Notes: generated from the letters alone by a model not told the origin. A DNA stretch of 64,000 bases from DASRJJ01 sp050730855 (GCA_050730855.1 JBOHNU010000002.1:72490-136489); one strand, 5' to 3'. Counted from the first letter of the stretch, positions 36,501 to 45,575 are shown. Translations and numbers: made by a program.

Positions 36501-38585
36501 ATGGCAGGCAAATATACAATTCAAGATTTACGGAACATTGGCATTATCGCGCATATTGACGCTGGTAAGACCACCACAACCGAAGGTATTTTGTACCGCA
36601 CTGGCTTGAAGCACAAGATTGGTGCCGTGCACGAAGGCGAAACCACTACTGACTGGATGGCGCAAGAGCGCGAGCGTGGTATCACCATCGTATCTGCTGC
36701 CGTTACCTGTTACTGGAAAAGCAAACAGATCAACATTATCGACACACCTGGCCACATCGACTTTACTGTAGAAGTGGAGCGCTCTTTGCGTGTGCTTGAC
36801 GGTGCTTGCGTAGTCTTTGACGGTAAGATGGGCGTAGAGTCTCAGTCCGAAACTGTATGGCGCCAGGCCGACAAGTACGGAGTGCCTCGTATTTGTTTCA
36901 TTAACAAGATCAACCAAACGGGTGGCGACTTCTACAAGTCACTCGATACCATTCACGCCCGCCTTTCTAAACGTGCGTTCCCAATTCACCTGCCAATTGG
37001 ATTCGAACAGAGCATCAACGGCATTGTTGACCTTGTGAGCATGAAGGCTTACACCTACAAAGAGTTTACCGACAAAGAACTGGTCGAGGGCGAAATCCCG
37101 GCCGACATGATGGACAAGGTAAAGAAATACCGCAGCTTGCTCATCGAAAACGCCGTCGCCGAAGACGACGCCATGCTGGAAAAATTCTTTGAAGTAGGCG
37201 AAGAAGGCCTGACCGAAGTAGAAATCAAGCATGCTATCCGCACAGCTATCATGACCGGCAAATTCTTTATCGTCGGGGGCGGCGACGGCCGCGGTGTGAT
37301 TGTAGAAAAATTGCTCGACCTCGTCGTCGACTTTTTGCCCGCACCAACCGACCGTTCGACTACCTGGGGTACTCACCCAAAGACCGGCGACGAAATCGAG
37401 CGCAAGCACGCCGACAGCGAGCCCTTCTCGGCACTAGCATTCAAAATTACCAGCGACCCATTCGTAGGCAAACTGGCTTACTTCCGCGTGTACTCCGGCA
37501 CAATCCAAGCTGGATCGTACGTTCTAAATAGTTCCAAGGGTGAGAAAGAGCGTGTGGGTCGCATTGTGCGCCTACAAGCCGACAAGCGTGAAGACGTTAC
37601 CGAAGTAAGGGCAGGCGACATTGCAGCGATTGTAGGCCTTAAGGGCACCACGACTGGCGACACCTTATGTGACATTAACAATCCGATTGTGTTAGAGAGC
37701 ATTACTTTCCCAGAGCCTCCCGTTTCTATCGCCATCGAGCCAAAGACCAAGGCCGACCAAGAAAAGATGAGCCTTGCCATGCAGCGCTTGGCAGAGGAAG
37801 ACCCGACCTTCCGCATTAAGTCCGACGAAGAAACCGGCCAGACTATTATTTCTGGAATGGGTGAGCTGCACCTTGAAATTATCGTTGACCGCATGAAGCG
37901 CGAGTTTAGCGTCGAAGCTAATGTTGGCCAGCCGCAAGTTGCCTACCGCGAAACCATCCGCAAAGACGGTGTCGAAGCCCAGGGCAAGTTCATCCGCCAA
38001 TCTGGTGGACGCGGCCAATACGGCGACGTCTGGCTCCGCTTGTTCCAGAACGAAAAGGGCGCTGGCTTTGAGTTTATTAACTCCATCAAGGGCGGCGTCA
38101 TTCCTGGCGAATACATCAAACCAATAGAGCAAGGAATTGTCGAGGCTATGGCAAACGGCGTGCTTGCCGGCTACCCAATCGTCGACATCAAAGCCGAGCT
38201 GTACTACGGAAGTTACCACGAAGTAGACTCATCCGAAATGGCCTTTAAAATCGCTGGTTCTATGGCGTTCCAGGAAGGCTTTAAAAAAGCCGCTCCAGTA
38301 CTGCTAGAACCAATCATGAAGGTTGTTGCTGTTACCCCAGAAGAGTTTATGGGCGACGTCATCGGCGACCTAAACAGCAAGCGTGGCCGCATAGAGAGCA
38401 TGGAAGATCTCTCCCTTGGTGTTAAAGAAATAACCGCATTCGTGCCACTTGGCGAAATGTTTGGATACACCACAAACCTGCGCAGCAGTACCCAGGGCCG
38501 CGCCAGCTCCAGTATGGAACTTGACCACTACGCTGACGTTCCACCAAACGTCGCCCAAACCATCATCGCCAAAAACGCCAAATAG
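36501..38585 (+). CDS. fusA: Elongation factor G with altered guanine-recognition motifs
   Basis: A 694-residue translocation GTPase with all five EF-G domains. P-loop AHIDAGKTTTTE, switch RGITI and DTPGHIDF are normal. The G4 motif, normally NKxD, reads NKIN (residues 135-138; Asn codon AAC at 36912-36914). The G5 region, normally GSAFKNKG, reads GGGDGRG (259-265). Both contact the guanine base in known EF-Gs. Domain IV and the C-terminal GYTTNLRSSTQGRASSSMEL are typical, so this is a real EF-G and is the str-operon copy. Flanking promoter and 3' hairpin indicate a single-gene unit. Confidence 0.96.
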   Translation: MAGKYTIQDLRNIGIIAHIDAGKTTTTEGILYRTGLKHKIGAVHEGETTTDWMAQERERGITIVSAAVTCYWKSKQINIIDTPGHIDFTVEVERSLRVLDGACVVFDGKMGVESQSETVWRQADKYGVPRICFINKINQTGGDFYKSLDTIHARLSKRAFPIHLPIGFEQSINGIVDLVSMKAYTYKEFTDKELVEGEIPADMMDKVKKYRSLLIENAVAEDDAMLEKFFEVGEEGLTEVEIKHAIRTAIMTGKFFIVGGGDGRGVIVEKLLDLVVDFLPAPTDRSTTWGTHPKTGDEIERKHADSEPFSALAFKITSDPFVGKLAYFRVYSGTIQAGSYVLNSSKGEKERVGRIVRLQADKREDVTEVRAGDIAAIVGLKGTTTGDTLCDINNPIVLESITFPEPPVSIAIEPKTKADQEKMSLAMQRLAEEDPTFRIKSDEETGQTIISGMGELHLEIIVDRMKREFSVEANVGQPQVAYRETIRKDGVEAQGKFIRQSGGRGQYGDVWLRLFQNEKGAGFEFINSIKGGVIPGEYIKPIEQGIVEAMANGVLAGYPIVDIKAELYYGSYHEVDSSEMAFKIAGSMAFQEGFKKAAPVLLEPIMKVVAVTPEEFMGDVIGDLNSKRGRIESMEDLSLGVKEITAFVPLGEMFGYTTNLRSSTQGRASSSMELDHYADVPPNVAQTIIAKNAK

Positions 38586-38602
38586 ACACAATGCCTGTGT
38601 CT
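38584..38602 (+). terminator. Hairpin after fusA
   Basis: AGACACA-ATGCC-TGTGTCT, a perfect 7-bp stem overlapping the fusA stop. No T-run follows, so it may be a 3'-end stabiliser rather than a strong terminator. Confidence 0.4.
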
Positions 38603-38645
38603 TAGCGGCATTCTTCCGATGATATGCGAATAGTCTCTCTTGCTA

Positions 38646-38696
38646 TTTACACCGTTAACACTTTGCGGTAAAATAACAGGGTCACTCGTGTGAGTG
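38646..38696 (+). promoter_or_regulatory. tuf promoter and 5' hairpin
   Basis: TTTACA (38646-38651), 17-base spacer, TAAAAT (38669-38674). The transcript would begin with the hairpin CACTC-GTGT-GAGTG (38683-38696) and TTTT. AGGAG precedes the tuf ATG. Confidence 0.65.
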
Positions 38697-38735
38697 TTTT
38701 CTCATACGACTATAAAACTAATTAGGAGTCATTTA

Positions 38736-39929
38736 ATGGCAGACACATTTGACCGTAGCAAGCCTCACGTTAACGTTGGTACCATGGGCCATGTTGACCA
38801 CGGTAAGACTACGCTGACCGCAGCTATTACTGCTGTGCTTGCGAAGAAACTTCCAAGCGCCACTAACAAAAAAGTTAACTACGACGAAATCGACAAAGCA
38901 CCTGAGGAAAAAGCACGCGGTATTACCATCGCTACTTCTCACCAGGAGTACGAGTCCGAGAAGCGCCACTACGCGCACGTTGACATGCCCGGCCACGCCG
39001 ACTACGTCAAGAACATGATTACCGGCGCCGCTCAGGTTGACGGTGCAATCTTAGTTGTATCTGCAACTGACGGTCCTATGCCACAGACTCGTGAGCACGT
39101 GCTGCTCGCCAAGCAAGTGGGCGTGCCATACGTTTTGGTCTTTTTGAACAAGATGGACATGATCAAAGAAGAAGACATGGAACTGGTCGACCTCGTCGAA
39201 GAAGAAATCCGCGAACTGCTTGAGAAGAACGGTTTTGACAAAGACGCTCCTATCGTTCGTGGTTCTGCTGCGAAAGCTCTTGAAGGAGACGCTGCTAGCG
39301 AAGACTCCATTATGGAACTCGTTGCTGCTTTGGACGCTAACGTTCCAGAGCCAAAACGCGAGCTCGACAAGCCATTCCTTATGCCTATCGAAGACGTGTT
39401 CTCAATTAAGGGTCGTGGCACTGTTGCTACCGGCCGTGTAGAACAAGGTGTTGTTAAGGTAAACGAAGAAGTAGAAATCGTCGGTATACGCGACACTCGC
39501 AAGAGCGTTGTAACTGGTGTTGAAATGTTCAAGAAACTGCTCGACCAAGGTCAAGCCGGCGACAACGTTGGTATCTTGCTCCGAGGTATTGAGCGTGAAG
39601 ACATTGAGCGCGGCCAAGTTTTGGCTAAGCCAGGTACAATCACTCCGCACACCGAATTCGACAGCGAAGTCTACATCCTCACCAAAGAAGAAGGTGGACG
39701 TCACACTCCATTCTTCAAGGGCTACAAGCCACAGTTCTACTTCCGTACAACGGACGTAACTGGTGAAGTTGAACTCCCAGCCGACAAAGAAATGGTTATG
39801 CCAGGCGACACTATTAGCTTCAAAGTTAAGCTGCTCGCCCCAATCGCCATGGAGCAAGGTCTACGCTTCGCTATCCGCGAAGGTGGCCGTACTGTAGGCG
39901 CCGGTGTTGTAACCAAGATCATCAAATAA
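38736..39929 (+). CDS. tuf: Elongation factor Tu
   Basis: 397 residues, normal length. GHVDHGKTT (P-loop), RGITI, DMPGHADYV and an ordinary NKMD (in contrast to EF-G here) are present, as are SAAKALEGD and the C-terminal barrel domains. The usual Cys of DCPGHADY is Met. Start ATG 38736 follows AGGAG. Codon choice is visibly biased to the common codons, as expected for a highly expressed gene. Confidence 0.97.
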   Translation: MADTFDRSKPHVNVGTMGHVDHGKTTLTAAITAVLAKKLPSATNKKVNYDEIDKAPEEKARGITIATSHQEYESEKRHYAHVDMPGHADYVKNMITGAAQVDGAILVVSATDGPMPQTREHVLLAKQVGVPYVLVFLNKMDMIKEEDMELVDLVEEEIRELLEKNGFDKDAPIVRGSAAKALEGDAASEDSIMELVAALDANVPEPKRELDKPFLMPIEDVFSIKGRGTVATGRVEQGVVKVNEEVEIVGIRDTRKSVVTGVEMFKKLLDQGQAGDNVGILLRGIEREDIERGQVLAKPGTITPHTEFDSEVYILTKEEGGRHTPFFKGYKPQFYFRTTDVTGEVELPADKEMVMPGDTISFKVKLLAPIAMEQGLRFAIREGGRTVGAGVVTKIIK

Positions 39930-39975
39930 TTAGCTTAGATAAAATAAGCTCGCACATTACAAAGGAAGAACAGCA

Positions 39976-40305
39976 ATGGTAACCGAACCCAAAAAAGATC
40001 AAAAACAACGAATTCGTATTCGTCTAAAGGCCTACGACCACAAAGTAATTGATCAAGCCGCAAAGCAGATCGTAGATACTGCCTTGCGAACGGGAGCTGC
40101 CATTGCTGGTCCAATCCCACTGCCAACCGACCGCAGCACGTACACCGTGGTTAAAAGTCCACACGTGTACAAAAAGGGTCGCGAACAGTTTGAAATGCGC
40201 GTGCACAAGCGACTTATCGATGTGACCGAGCCGACCCCAAAGACGATTGATTCCCTCATGAATCTCTCGCTCCCAGCCGGCTGCGACGTCGAAATCAAGA
40301 TGTAG
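39976..40305 (+). CDS. rpsJ: 30S ribosomal protein S10
   Basis: 109 residues. RIRLKAYDHKVIDQAA and GPIPLPTDRSTYTVVKSPHVYKK are typical of S10. AAAGGAAG precedes the ATG. Here S10 ends the str group and has its own terminator; rplC is 2.1 kb further on rather than adjacent. Confidence 0.96.
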   Translation: MVTEPKKDQKQRIRIRLKAYDHKVIDQAAKQIVDTALRTGAAIAGPIPLPTDRSTYTVVKSPHVYKKGREQFEMRVHKRLIDVTEPTPKTIDSLMNLSLPAGCDVEIKM

Positions 40306-40311
40306 CACAAC

Positions 40312-40333
40312 AAAGCGCCGAAAGGGCGCTTTT
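40312..40333 (+). terminator. Intrinsic terminator after rpsJ
   Basis: AAAGCGCC-GAAAG-GGCGCTTT with a short T-run (40312-40333). Confidence 0.8.
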
Positions 40334-40413
40334 ACATTAGTCATGCGCGTGCAGCTCACTATCGATCCAAGCAGATGCGGGAGCGAAATTGTTGACGTGA
40401 TCTATGTAATATA

Positions 40414-40443
40414 TTGTCTCGCAGCAGAATAAAATGTTATAAT
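40414..40443 (+). promoter_or_regulatory. Promoter of the 586-residue unknown gene
   Basis: TTGTCT (40414-40419), 18-base spacer, consensus TATAAT (40438-40443). The ATG follows after eleven bases, with no Shine-Dalgarno. Confidence 0.6.
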
Positions 40444-40454
40444 ATTCCTCTACT

Positions 40455-42215
40455 ATGAACGACAAGACAATCCCAGCTCCAGAGCCAAACTTTGAAGATT
40501 TATATGCAGCACACGACTCGATGGCCGGGTTGGCTGCAAGACGCGATGACATGGTGGCTCGCCTCGACACAGTAGAAGAACCGGTCAGAGAGCTTTGGAC
40601 ATCTGCGATCAGCCAGTTAAGTGAACGCCTAAGCAGTTTTGATAAGCTCGAAGAACGGCTTGGGAAGCAAGCCGCCGCCGAGTACCCCTCCGCAAAAGCA
40701 GCCCTTGACCAACTGACCGAACTCAGTTCAATTGTTGAGGGCGAATTAAGTGAACAAGTAAATCGTCGTATAGAAACGCTTGAGGCTCGCTTGGGGCTAA
40801 TGGCTCAGTTTATCGTGCGTGAGGAAAGCGACGTAGCCGAGCCTGAAGAGCCGCAACCGCTATCCCTAATATCACCGGTAGCTCCCGCTGCTTTAGTTCA
40901 GTCTGATACAATAGAGGGGAGCCTTAGTACCTCGGAACCTGCCATTGAGGGCGAAGATACGCAGCAACCTCTGGATAAGCACCTTAACCCAAATACCGCG
41001 CTTGTAACGGCTGTTTTTCTAACATTGGCGCGTGAAGAACTAAAGATACTAGGTTGCCCGGCTTTTGACACCGAGTACGCCGAACGGATGCTGGATGCCT
41101 ATCAGAATGCTTTCTTAGGTGCCGATCTTCAGACGCAACGAGATAGCGCGCTTGAAAGCGTCATAGTAATGCTGGAAGACCAAAGTGCCGTAGAGGATGT
41201 CTTTTACGCTTTAGCCGAAAGAGATAACGACCCGCGGTCAGACCTGTTTTTGTATTTAACAAATCTGCCAAGTCAGGCATACTCGGCACTGCGCCAAGTG
41301 CTAAAGGAAAAGCAACAAACAATCATAGAGTTGATTCAGACAGATCGCAGCGGGCCGCACATCGAAAGCGTTACGCAACTTTCAAGAATTCAACCGTTGG
41401 AAGTGCAGCCAGAGGCTGAAGACAACGATGTAGCTCCAGACTACAGCTTCACTACGAGTGACGCCGCGCTGCTCGCCCTTTTCTTGTACAAGCTAAAGCA
41501 CGAATTGGGGCAGGACGACACTTCGGCGTTAGAAGCAAAGCTGGCACGGCAGTTCTTAACAAACGATGTCAACGATGAGCTGGACAGATTGAATGCGTCT
41601 GAGTTTAGGGAACGCCTAAATAACACAGTAAATCGGCTAACGAACGCCGATCATATTTTGTTGGCAGTAGCACAGCTCGACTACAAAGACCCGCGTGCCG
41701 CACTGTTGGGGCATATGTACGACCTACTTACTAACAGTGATTCTATGGCCAGTGCGCAATCCTTGCGCGACAGCGCCAGGACAATGGCAACAATCATACT
41801 GCCCAAAGGTGAGACGGCTGCAGAAGCTACACAACCCGCTGCTGATTTGTCCGTCACCGCACCTGCAGCTGAAGCAAAGAAGCGGCCAGCCATTGAAACG
41901 TTGTGTAGGCACAAAATTGGCACCATGCTCGACAAGCTAAAACACCTTGATCTCACCGACACCCACTCATCCGGCCTATATATAGAAGTGCTGGGCAAGC
42001 GTGCGCGTAATGCAGTTGGCTCCGGAAAAGAACACCAAGAACTCACCATCTCGGGCGGTCAGGTTAGTGTGGCGGACATGATTTTTTCTATGCTAGGAGT
42101 CGACGGTGACCGAAGAATCGTTGAGTTTGTCCGCCGACAGGGCAAAGTAGTTCGTTCGATTATTAATTCCGGCATCCAGAATATCGAAAAACAAAAAGAA
42201 GCAGCAACAAACTGA
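40455..42215 (+). CDS. Large helical protein of unknown function inserted before rplC
   Basis: A 586-residue soluble, acidic protein; no signal peptide or membrane segment. The N-terminal 120 residues are coiled-coil-like (SERLSSFDKLEERLGKQ). A Pro/Glu-rich linker precedes two similar helical units: about 178-290, starting NPNTALVTAVFLTLAREEL and ending near DPRSDLFLYL, and about 340-455, starting TSDAALLALFLYKLKHEL and ending near DPRAALLGHMYDLL. After an Ala/Pro linker a final domain (about 485-586) contains the basic segments GKRARNAVG and EFVRRQGKVVRS. I do not recognise the family. It has its own promoter and splits the usual rpsJ-rplC junction. Confidence 0.85.
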   Translation: MNDKTIPAPEPNFEDLYAAHDSMAGLAARRDDMVARLDTVEEPVRELWTSAISQLSERLSSFDKLEERLGKQAAAEYPSAKAALDQLTELSSIVEGELSEQVNRRIETLEARLGLMAQFIVREESDVAEPEEPQPLSLISPVAPAALVQSDTIEGSLSTSEPAIEGEDTQQPLDKHLNPNTALVTAVFLTLAREELKILGCPAFDTEYAERMLDAYQNAFLGADLQTQRDSALESVIVMLEDQSAVEDVFYALAERDNDPRSDLFLYLTNLPSQAYSALRQVLKEKQQTIIELIQTDRSGPHIESVTQLSRIQPLEVQPEAEDNDVAPDYSFTTSDAALLALFLYKLKHELGQDDTSALEAKLARQFLTNDVNDELDRLNASEFRERLNNTVNRLTNADHILLAVAQLDYKDPRAALLGHMYDLLTNSDSMASAQSLRDSARTMATIILPKGETAAEATQPAADLSVTAPAAEAKKRPAIETLCRHKIGTMLDKLKHLDLTDTHSSGLYIEVLGKRARNAVGSGKEHQELTISGGQVSVADMIFSMLGVDGDRRIVEFVRRQGKVVRSIINSGIQNIEKQKEAATN

Positions 42216-42239
42216 CGTCGGTGTGTAATACACAACATA

Positions 42240-42269
42240 TTGACAAGGGGTGAGACTCTCCTGTAAACT
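42240..42269 (+). promoter_or_regulatory. S10-spc block promoter (before rplC)
   Basis: TTGACA (42240-42245), 18-base spacer, TAAACT (42264-42269). It gives a leader of about 125 nt before rplC. Confidence 0.6.
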
Positions 42270-42312
42270 AATGGAGTATATCAATTGTCCTGTACTTGGA
42301 TTTTGGGTAGGT

Positions 42313-42373
42313 CTTATCCATAACAGATAAGAAACCGCCCGGAGCCGAGCGTTTTTATTATCAGACGTCTGAT
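42313..42373 (+). promoter_or_regulatory. Structured rplC leader
   Basis: Three elements: hairpin CTTATC/GATAAG (42313-42331); a GC-rich imperfect hairpin CGCCCGGAGCCGAGCG followed by TTTTTATT; and a perfect 14-base palindrome ATCAGACGTCTGAT (42360-42373). They may serve ribosomal-protein feedback or transcription control; not assignable from sequence alone. Confidence 0.4.
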
Positions 42374-42402
42374 ACAAATCAGGATTAACAACAAAGGTCA
42401 CT

Positions 42403-43020
42403 ATGAAAGCACTGATCACCCGAAAGGTAGGCATGACCAGCACCATCAGCGAAGATGGCGTTGTGCAGGCTGTTACCTTGCTTTCCGCTAGTCCCTGTGT
42501 AATTACACAGGTCAAAACCGACGAAAACGACGGCTATACCGCTGTGCAGGTCGGTTTTGAGGAAACAAAAGAATCGCGCGTCAACAAGCCACAGCAACAT
42601 CACTTTAAAGTCGCTGGCATTATGCCAAAGATTGTCCGCGAATTCCGCGTAGACGAAATCAGCGAAGACCTCAATGTAGGCGAAAAACTTACATTCGAGG
42701 TCTTTTCAGTTGGCGACGAAATTGATGTAACCGGCACTTCCAAAGGTAAGGGCTGGGCTGGTACCATCAAGCGCCACAACTTCCACCGTGGCCGCAAGAC
42801 GCACGGTGGCCGCAGCTACCGACGCCCGGGCTCAATTGGCTCGATGTATCCTCAGCGTATTTTCCCTGGCAAAAAAATGGCTGGCCACATGGGTGATGAG
42901 CAAGTAACAGTAAAAAACCTAAAGGTCGCCTTCGTTGACGCAGAACTCGGCGTCATCGGTGTTACCGGTGCTGTGCCTGGCCCCCGCAAAGGTATTGTGC
43001 TCGTTAAGGAGGCCAAGTAA
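42403..43020 (+). CDS. rplC: 50S ribosomal protein L3
   Basis: 205 residues. MKALITRKVGMTSTISEDG start, the loop region GKGWAGTIKRHNFHRG and KKMAGHMGDEQVTVKNL are typical. It is first in the S10-type block. The stop and the rplD start overlap (TAATG). Confidence 0.96.
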   Translation: MKALITRKVGMTSTISEDGVVQAVTLLSASPCVITQVKTDENDGYTAVQVGFEETKESRVNKPQQHHFKVAGIMPKIVREFRVDEISEDLNVGEKLTFEVFSVGDEIDVTGTSKGKGWAGTIKRHNFHRGRKTHGGRSYRRPGSIGSMYPQRIFPGKKMAGHMGDEQVTVKNLKVAFVDAELGVIGVTGAVPGPRKGIVLVKEAK

Positions 43021-43658
43021 TGTCTGTTCCAACATTCACCAAGAGTGGCGCAAAAGCCACGACTCCGGCCAAGCTTGATAAAGCTGTTTTTGCAATAATG
43101 CCCGAGAACCACGAACTTTTAAAACTCGCTTACGACGCCTACCTGGCGAACGGCCGCCCAAACCTGGCTAAAACCATGACCCGCGGCCTTATCAGCGGTG
43201 GCGGCAAGAAACCATGGCGTCAAAAGGGCACTGGTCGTGCTCGTTTTGGCTCCAGCCGTAACCCAATCTGGCGCGGCGGTGGTATCGTATTTGGCCCAAC
43301 CGGCGAAGAGAACCACACCAAGAAGATGCCGGTTAACGCCAAGCGTTTGGCTATTCGCCAGGCTCTCAGCCTGGCCGCAAGCGAAAACCGCATCCGCGTT
43401 GTAGAAACTATCGAATCCAAGGGCAAAACCGCCGAACTCGTAAAATTGCTTACCAAGATGGAGGCCGGCAACGGTTCTGTTCTCGTTGTTACCGACAACA
43501 AAACCGACGAATTGGTGCGCGCAGCCAATAACTTGCGTGCCACTAATATAGTGCAGGCTGCTTACCTCAATGTATACGACATTATGAACGCCGACAGCCT
43601 TGTAGTCAGCCAGAAATCGCTCGAGATTTTGAACGAATGGCTAGGGGGCAAGAAGTAA
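43020..43658 (+). CDS. rplD: 50S ribosomal protein L4
   Basis: 212 residues. The tunnel loop GGKKPWRQKGTGRARFGSS and IWRGGGIVFGP are characteristic. L4 is the classical feedback regulator of the S10 operon in gamma-proteobacteria; whether it acts on the rplC leader here is unknown. TAATG overlap with rplW. Confidence 0.96.
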   Translation: MSVPTFTKSGAKATTPAKLDKAVFAIMPENHELLKLAYDAYLANGRPNLAKTMTRGLISGGGKKPWRQKGTGRARFGSSRNPIWRGGGIVFGPTGEENHTKKMPVNAKRLAIRQALSLAASENRIRVVETIESKGKTAELVKLLTKMEAGNGSVLVVTDNKTDELVRAANNLRATNIVQAAYLNVYDIMNADSLVVSQKSLEILNEWLGGKK

Positions 43659-44068
43659 TGGAAAAACAGATGATTCTGAAGCCTCGCATGAGCGAAAAGA
43701 CCTTTGGCCTTAGCCAAACCGGCAACGTGTACGTGTTTACCGTGCCGGGAAGCGCCAGTAAGCAATCTGTTGCGGCTGCAATTACCGCCCAATTTGGCGT
43801 AGGTGTAACCGGCGTAAACGTTGCCAATGTAAAAGGCAAGCAAAAACGCACTGTTCGCAAGCGCACTCGCCCGGTTGTTGGCAAGCAGAACGACTTTAAG
43901 AAAGCCTACGTAACCTTAAAGGATGGCGACAAACTGCCTTTCTTCGAGACCGAGGCCGACAAGAAAAAGTCAGACAAAAAGACCGACAAAAAAGCTGAAG
44001 CCGCCGAGAAAAAACCAGCTAAGAAGTCGCTCTTCGGCAAAGCTAAGGCTAGCAAGGAGGAAAAATAA
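43658..44068 (+). CDS. rplW: 50S ribosomal protein L23 with charged C-terminal extension
   Basis: 136 residues against a usual 95-100. The folded part begins MILKPRMSEKTFGL; KQKRTVRKRTRP is the tunnel-loop region. The last 45 residues (KKKSDKKTDKKAEAAEKK and onward) are a disordered Lys/Ala/Glu tail. ATG 43658 overlaps the rplD stop. L23 sits at the exit where trigger factor docks. Confidence 0.94.
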   Translation: MEKQMILKPRMSEKTFGLSQTGNVYVFTVPGSASKQSVAAAITAQFGVGVTGVNVANVKGKQKRTVRKRTRPVVGKQNDFKKAYVTLKDGDKLPFFETEADKKKSDKKTDKKAEAAEKKPAKKSLFGKAKASKEEK

Positions 44069-44070
44069 CC

Positions 44071-44907
44071 ATGGCAATTCGCGCCTACAAGCCAACTACT
44101 CCCGGCCGCCGTGGCATGACCAGCCAGAGCACCGAGGAAATTACGACCAAAAAGCCGCTGCGCTCGCTGCTCGTAACCAAGCGCCGCCAGAACGGCCGCA
44201 ACAACCAAGGCCGCATCACTACCCGGCACAAGGGCGGCGGCGCCCGCAAGTTCTACCGTTTGATGAACTTCCAGTTTGCCGGCGGCAAAACCGCTACTAT
44301 CGAACATATCGAATACGACCCCAACCGCTCGGCTCGCATTGCCCGCATCAAGGACACCGACGGCGTGTACCACTACATCTTGGCCGCCAAAGACATGCAT
44401 GTTGGCCAAAAGATTGAAAGCGGCGAAGAGGCGCCAATCGAAAACGGCAATCGCTTGCCACTCAAAAGCATACCTGTTGGCAGCACCATCCATGCCGTAG
44501 AACTACAGCCTGGCCGCGGCGCGCAAATAGCTCGCTCTGCCGGCAACGGCGCTCAGCTAATGGCCAAAGAAGAGAAGTACGCACAGGTGCGCCTGCCCAG
44601 CGGCGAAGTCCGCATGATCAGCATTGAATGCACCGCTTCGCTTGGCGTTGTAGGCAACGAACAGCACCAAAACGTCAAGATCGGCAAAGCCGGCCGTAAG
44701 CGTCACATGGGTGTTCGCCCAACTGTCCGCGGTGTGGTTATGAACGCCGTGGATCACCCCCACGGTGGTGGTGACGGTGGTCGGCACGGTATGGGCAAGG
44801 CGCCACGTACCCCATGGGGCCAGAAGACCTTGGGTTACAAAACCCGCCGTCGCAAATCGACCACACAATTCATCGTTAAGAGCCGCCACGCGGCGAAGAG
44901 GAAATAA
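44071..44907 (+). CDS. rplB: 50S ribosomal protein L2
   Basis: 278 residues. Contains RNNQGRITTRHKGGG and the peptidyl-transferase-proximal VDHPHGGGDGGRHG with the conserved histidine. AAGGAGGAAAAATAACC precedes the ATG. Confidence 0.97.
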   Translation: MAIRAYKPTTPGRRGMTSQSTEEITTKKPLRSLLVTKRRQNGRNNQGRITTRHKGGGARKFYRLMNFQFAGGKTATIEHIEYDPNRSARIARIKDTDGVYHYILAAKDMHVGQKIESGEEAPIENGNRLPLKSIPVGSTIHAVELQPGRGAQIARSAGNGAQLMAKEEKYAQVRLPSGEVRMISIECTASLGVVGNEQHQNVKIGKAGRKRHMGVRPTVRGVVMNAVDHPHGGGDGGRHGMGKAPRTPWGQKTLGYKTRRRKSTTQFIVKSRHAAKRK

Positions 44908-44919
44908 GGTAGGAAAGCT

Positions 44920-45195
44920 ATGAGTCGTTCACTGAAAAAAGGCCCATTCATCGACCCTAAGCTTGCCAAGAAGGCGGCTGCTCTGGGCAATGAGGATCGG
45001 ACAATTATCAAAACCTGGGCACGCGCAAGCGTGATTGCCCCGGAGTTTGTCGGCCGCACTTTTGCCGTGCACAATGGAAAAGTCCACGTACCAGTGTTTG
45101 TAACCGAAAACATGGTTGGCCACAAACTGGGCGAATTTAGCCCTACCCGCAAGTTCCGTAGCCACGGCGGTAAATTAGCAAGGGGCGGTAAGTAG
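44920..45195 (+). CDS. rpsS: 30S ribosomal protein S19
   Basis: 91 residues. MSRSLKKGPFID start and HKLGEFSPTRKFRSHGGK are diagnostic. It is one base before the rplV start. Confidence 0.97.
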   Translation: MSRSLKKGPFIDPKLAKKAAALGNEDRTIIKTWARASVIAPEFVGRTFAVHNGKVHVPVFVTENMVGHKLGEFSPTRKFRSHGGKLARGGK

Positions 45196-45196
45196 T

Positions 45197-45574
45197 ATGA
45201 GCGTACAAGCAATTGCTAAAAGTGTGGCAATGAGCCCGCGCAAGGTCGGTGTTGTAGCCGCTCTTATCCGCGGCCGCACTGTCGAGGAAGCCCTAACTAT
45301 GCTCGACCACGTACCGCGCCGCTCAGCCCTGCCGGTTAAAAAGGCTGTGATGAGCGCCAAGGCCAACGCCGACCACAACCACAACCTCAAGCCAGACACT
45401 CTGCGCATCGTTGAAATTACCGTGACTGCCGGCCCCCGCCTTAAGCGATTCCGCCCAGCAGCACATGGACGTGCTTTACCTTTCCAGCGCAAAACGTCAC
45501 ACATCCGCGTGATTGTTGATGGCGATGTTCGCGTAGCTAAGAAGGCCAAAGCCGAAACAAAGGAGGCAAAATAG
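45197..45574 (+). CDS. rplV: 50S ribosomal protein L22
   Basis: 125 residues. AIAKSVAMSPRKVGVVAALIRGR at the N-terminus and the tunnel hairpin GPRLKRFRPAAHGRA are typical. The end is a short Lys/Ala-rich tail. Confidence 0.96.
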   Translation: MSVQAIAKSVAMSPRKVGVVAALIRGRTVEEALTMLDHVPRRSALPVKKAVMSAKANADHNHNLKPDTLRIVEITVTAGPRLKRFRPAAHGRALPFQRKTSHIRVIVDGDVRVAKKAKAETKEAK

Positions 45575-45575
45575 T

